NCBI RefSeq assembly: GCF_051401765.1
Contig: NW_027480504.1
Location: 2,046,001-2,110,000 of the forward strand
Direction of reading: 5' to 3'
Origin: Calliopsis andreniformis
Lineage: Eukaryota; Arthropoda; Insecta; Hymenoptera; Andrenidae
Length of the DNA stretch: 64,000 nucleotides
Part shown: positions 60,612-64,000 of the stretch, one piece after another
How positions within the stretch are numbered: position 1 is the first letter of the stretch
Layout of the letters: every line of letters begins with the position of its first letter
The notes under the pieces: generated by a model
What the model saw: only the letters and a program-made list of their open reading frames with translations
Databases searched by the model: none
Told to the model about the DNA's origin: nothing
Translations under genes and position numbers: made by a program

Positions 60612-61657
60612 AAACGTCAATCCTCAATCCTCAACACTCAATCTTCAATCCTCAAGACTCAATGTTCAATCCTAAATCCTCAATCTTCAATCCTCAATAC
60701 TCAATCATCAATCCTCAATCCTCAATCCTCAATCCTCAATCCTCAATCCTCAATCTTCAATCCTCAAGACTCAAGACTCAATCTTCAATCCTCAATCCTC
60801 AACCTTCAATCCTCAATACTCAATCATCAATCCCCAACCCTCAGCCCTCATCCTCAATCCTCAGTCCTCATTCCTCAATCCTCAATCTTCAACCCTCAAT
60901 ACTCAATCTTCAATCCTCAATCCTCAAACCTCAATCCTCAATCCTCAATCCTCAATCCTTAATCCTCAATCATCTATCCTCAATCTTCAATCCTCAATAC
61001 TCAGTCTTCAATCCTCAATCCTCAATCCTCAATCCTCAGTCCTCAATCCACAATCATCAATCCTCAATCTTCAATACTCAATCCTCAATCCTCAATCCTC
61101 AATCCTCAATACTCAATCTTCAATCCTCAATCCTCAATCCTCAATCCTCAACCCTCAGCCCTCATCCTCAATCCTCAATCCTGAATCCTCAATCCTCAAT
61201 GTTCAATCCTCAATACTCAGTCTTCGATCATCAATCCTCAATACTCAATCCTCAATCCTCAATCCTCAATCATCAATCCTCAATCCTCAATCATCAACCT
61301 TCAATCCTCAATACTCAATCTTCAATACTCAATCCTCAATCGTCAGTCCTCCATCCTCAACCCTCAATTCTCAATCCTCAATCTTCAATCATCAATACTC
61401 AATCTTCAATGCTCAATCCTCAATCCTCAAACCTCAATCCTCAATCCTCAATATTCAATACACAACCCTCAAACATCAATCCACAATACTCAATCGTCAG
61501 TCTTCAATCCTCAATACTCAACCTTCAATCATCAATCCTCAATCCTCAATCCTCAATCCTCATTCTTCAATCCTCAATACCCAATCCTCAATCTTCAATC
61601 CTCAATCCTCAATTCTCAATCCTCAGTCCACAATCCTCAATCGCCAATCCTCAATCC
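60612..61657. repeat. 1.05-kb domain D block, right copy
   Basis: Partner of 51,834-52,886 at 8,778/8,771 bp. After CAATCGCCAATCC it diverges with CAATCCCAAATCC, whereas the left copy continues with plain heptamers. Confidence 0.87.
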
Positions 61658-63185
61658 CAAATCCTCAATCTTCAATCCTCATTCCTCAATCCTCAATCCT
61701 CAATCCTCAATCCTCAATCCTCAATACTCAACCTTCAATCCTCCATACTCAATCTTCAATCCTCAATCCTCAATCATCAATCCTCAATCCTCAATCCTCA
61801 GTCATCAATCCTCAATCTTCAATACTCAATCCTCAATCCTCAATCCTCAATACTCAACCTTCAATCCTCCATACTCAATCTTCAATCCTCAATCCTCAAT
61901 CATCAATCCTCAATCCTCAATCCTCAGTCATCAATCCTCAATCTTCAATAATCAATCCTCAATCCTCTGTCCTCAATCGTCAATCATCAGTCCACAATCT
62001 TCAATACTCAATCCTCAATCCTCAATACTCAATCCTCAATCCTCAATCCTCAATCATCAATCCTCAATCCTCATTCTTCAATCGTCAATACCCAATCCTC
62101 GATCTTCAATGCTCAATCCTCAATCCTCAATTCTCAATCCTCAATCCTCAGTCCTCAATCCTCAATCATCATTCCTCAATCCTCAGCCCTCAACCCTCAA
62201 ACCTCAATCCTCAACCGTCAGTCCTCGTCCTCAATCGTCAACCCTCAATCCTCAACCCTCAATCTTCAATCCTCAATACTCAATATTCAATACTCAATCC
62301 TCAATCTTCAATCCTCAATCTTCAATCCTCAATCCTCAATCCTCAATCCTCAGTCCTCATTCTTCAATCCTCAATACCCAATTCTCAATCTTCAATCCTC
62401 AATCCTCAATCCTAAATCCTCAATTCTCAATCCTCAATCCTCAGTCCTCAGTCCTCAAACCTCAATCCTCAATCCTCAGCCCTCATCCTCAATCCTCAAT
62501 CCTCAATCCTCAATCCTCAATCCTCAATCTTCAATCCTCAATACTCAACCTTCAATAATCAATCCTCAATTCTCAATCCTCAATACTCAATCCTCAATCG
62601 TCAATCCTCAATCCCCAATCCTCAATCTTCAGTCCACAATCCTGAATCCTCAATCCTCAACCCTCAATCTTCAATACTCAATACTCAATCTTCAATCCTC
62701 AATCCTCAATCCTCAATCCTCAATCCTCAGTCCTCAATCCTCAATCTACAATCCTCAATACTCAGTCTTCAATCCTCAATCCTCAATGCTCAATCCTCAG
62801 TCCTCATTCTTCAATCCTCAATACACAATCCTCAATATTCAATGCTCAATCCTCAATCCTCAATCCTCAATTTTCAATCCTCAATCCTCAATCCTCAATA
62901 TTCAACACTCAAGCCTCAATCATCAATCCTCAATTCTCAATACTCAATAGAGTATCCTGACTTCTCATGGTTCAATACTCAATCCACAATATTCAATAAT
63001 CAAATCTCAATCCTCAAACATCCATTCTCAACACTCAATACTCAACACTCAGTCCTCTCTCTTCAATCCTCCATACTCAACCCTCAATCCTCAAGCGTCA
63101 ATCCTCAATCCTCTATCCTCAACCCTCAATCCTCAGTCCTCAAACCTCAATCCCGAATCCTCAATCCTGAATCCTCCATCTTCAG
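61658..63185. repeat. Domain D right part, with pieces of the 20-22 kb zone
   Basis: 61,720-61,940 holds a ~125-bp tandem duplication (CAACCTTCAATCCTCCATAC at about 61,727 and 61,855). 62,165-62,450 resembles 22,140-22,450 (CATCATTCCTCAATCC, AACCGTCAGTCCTCG). 62,550-62,690 resembles 21,110-21,250. A marker variant AGAGTATCCTGACTTCTC lies near 62,950. No gene is visible. Confidence 0.72.
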
Positions 63186-63860
63186 CCCTCAGTCCTCAAA
63201 AATCAATTGTCAATCCTCAATGCTCAATAGAATATCCTCAATTCACAGTTTTCAATACTGAACCCCATCCTTCAATCTTCAAATCTCAATCCACAAACAT
63301 CAATCCTCATCACTCAACCATCACCACCCAGTACTCAATCTTCAATCCTCAATCCTCAATCCTCAACCTTCAATCCTCAATACTCAATACTCAATCCTCA
63401 ATCCTCAATTCTCAGTCCTCAATACTCAATCCTCAATCGTCAATCCTCAATCCCCAATCCTCAATCTTCAATCCTCAATTCTCAATCCTCAATCCTCAAT
63501 CCACAATATTCAACACACAACCCTCAACCGTCAATCATCAACACTCAACCATCAATACTCAATTCTCAATACTCAATAGAATATCCTGAATTCTCATGGT
63601 TCAATACGCAATCCACAAAATTCAATAATCAAGTCTCAATCCTCAAACATCAATTCTCAACACTCAATCCTCAATACTCAGTCCTCTCTCTTCAATCCTC
63701 CATCCTCAATCCTCAACCCTCAATCCTCAGTCATCAATACTCAATCTTCAATACTCAATCCTCAATCCTCAATCATCAACCCTCAATCTTCAATCCTCAA
63801 CCCGCAATCCTCATTCCTCAAACCTCAATCCTCAACTCTCAGCCCTCATCCTCAATTCTC
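63186..63860. repeat. Distant copy of 21,341-21,990
   Basis: The same rare strings occur in the same order as at 21.3-22.0 kb: AATCAATTGTCAATCC, AATATCCTCAATTCACAG, ATACTGAACCCCATCC, CTCATGGTTCAATAC, AATTCAATAATCAA and CAGTCCTCTCTCTTC. Substitutions are scattered (AAAGATC against AAAAATC, CACCAAG against CACCCAG). Confidence 0.82.
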
Positions 63861-64000
63861 AATCCTCAATACCCAATCCTCAATCTTCAATCCTCAATCC
63901 TCAATCCTCAATCCTCAATCCTCAATCCTCAATCCTCAATCCACAGACCTCAAACAGCAATGCTCAACCCTCAGTCCTCGTCCTCAGTCCACAACCGTCA
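63861..64000. repeat. Array continues off the right end
   Basis: A pure run of about seven units, then CAGACCTCAAACAGC and CAGTCCTCGTCC, cut by the window edge. The array does not end here. Confidence 0.8.

Larger units (their letters stand above)
1..64000. repeat. Degenerate heptamer satellite array, (CAATCCT)n
   Basis: Every line of the window is built from a 7-bp unit, CAATCCT on the + strand (AGGATTG on the other). The first two bases, CA, are nearly invariant. The other five vary, mostly one at a time (CAATCTT, CAATACT, CAATTCT, CAGTCCT, CAACCCT, CAAACCT, CAATCAT, CAATCGT). Occasional 6-bp units (CATCCT, CGTCCT, CAACCT) shift the phase by one base. G is rare on the + strand, giving extreme strand asymmetry. 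The array runs off both ends, so its true length is unknown. No gene, RNA gene or transposon interrupts it. This is certain as a tandem repeat; its chromosomal position (centromeric, subtelomeric or other) is not shown by the sequence. Confidence 0.98.

Noticed and set aside
1..64000. Telomere or interstitial telomeric repeat
   Set aside because: The G-rich unit in the register GGATTGA differs from the plant-type GGGTTTA at two of seven positions, and no TTAGGG, TTTAGGG or TTAGG tracts occur. The unit is not a telomere repeat I recognise.
1..64000. Ice-binding, silk-like or other repetitive structural protein gene
   Set aside because: An N-P-Q-S-S-I-L repeat could suggest one, but the DNA varies with no regard to codon position, and stops (TAA in CCTTAATCC, TGA in CCTGAATCC, TAG in CCTAGATCC) are frequent and inherited with the blocks.
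1..64000. tRNA, rRNA, snRNA or other RNA genes
   Set aside because: No stretch departs from heptamer-derived sequence long enough to hold one, and the near absence of G on one strand precludes the stems such RNAs need.
1..64000. Pure assembly artefact
   Set aside because: Blocks differ by distributed point changes and in-phase unit gains, which an artefact would not readily create. Copy number and order still cannot be verified without reads, so this is only provisionally rejected.

Overview
The whole 64 kb window is one continuous, degenerate tandem array of a 7-bp unit. I found no gene, RNA gene, recognisable transposon or CRISPR array in it. On the + strand the consensus unit is CAATCCT (complement AGGATTG, in another register TTGAGGA). 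Common variants are CAATCTT, CAATACT, CAATTCT, CAGTCCT, CAACCCT, CAAACCT, CAATCAT and CAATCGT. The + strand is almost free of G because the consensus contains none. This is satellite or minisatellite DNA of a eukaryote, most likely heterochromatin (pericentromeric, subtelomeric or sex-chromosome). Nothing in the sequence identifies the species.

The long forward open frames are a by-product of the repeat. Seven is not divisible by three, so all three forward frames read the same 21-nt cycle, encoding a circular permutation of S-I-L-N-P-Q-S with no stop codon. The reverse strand meets TGA every 21 nt in every frame. I therefore annotate no CDS.

The informative layer is the higher-order structure: kilobase blocks of particular heptamer variants that have been copied and shuffled. 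Domain A (1 to about 15,960) has a higher-order repeat of about 1.45-1.5 kb (one offset exactly 1,505 = 215x7), later block duplications at offsets of 2,375, 2,920 and 3,234 bp, and a recurrent non-heptameric marker that can fold as a hairpin. A transitional zone (15,960 to about 24,600) carries a separate duplicated block (offset 1,646-1,786) and islands resembling domains A and B. Domain B (24,612-32,800) is a very homogeneous array of a two-part higher-order repeat of 2,016/2,023 bp (288 or 289 heptamers), with three full copies plus partial ones. Domain C (32,801-49,917) is a mosaic of 0.9-2.3 kb blocks repeated at offsets of 1,799, about 1,854, 2,301, about 5,457 and about 6,590-6,602 bp. 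Domain D (49,918-64,000) has its own blocks (offsets 2,169-2,552, about 7,220 and 8,771-8,778 bp), and its last ~0.7 kb resembles sequence at 21.3-22.0 kb.

The pattern fits repeated unequal exchange, replication slippage and block conversion acting on a 7-bp seed. Block boundaries were found by eye from shared variant strings and are good to tens of bases; identities are impressions from partial comparison, not computed values.
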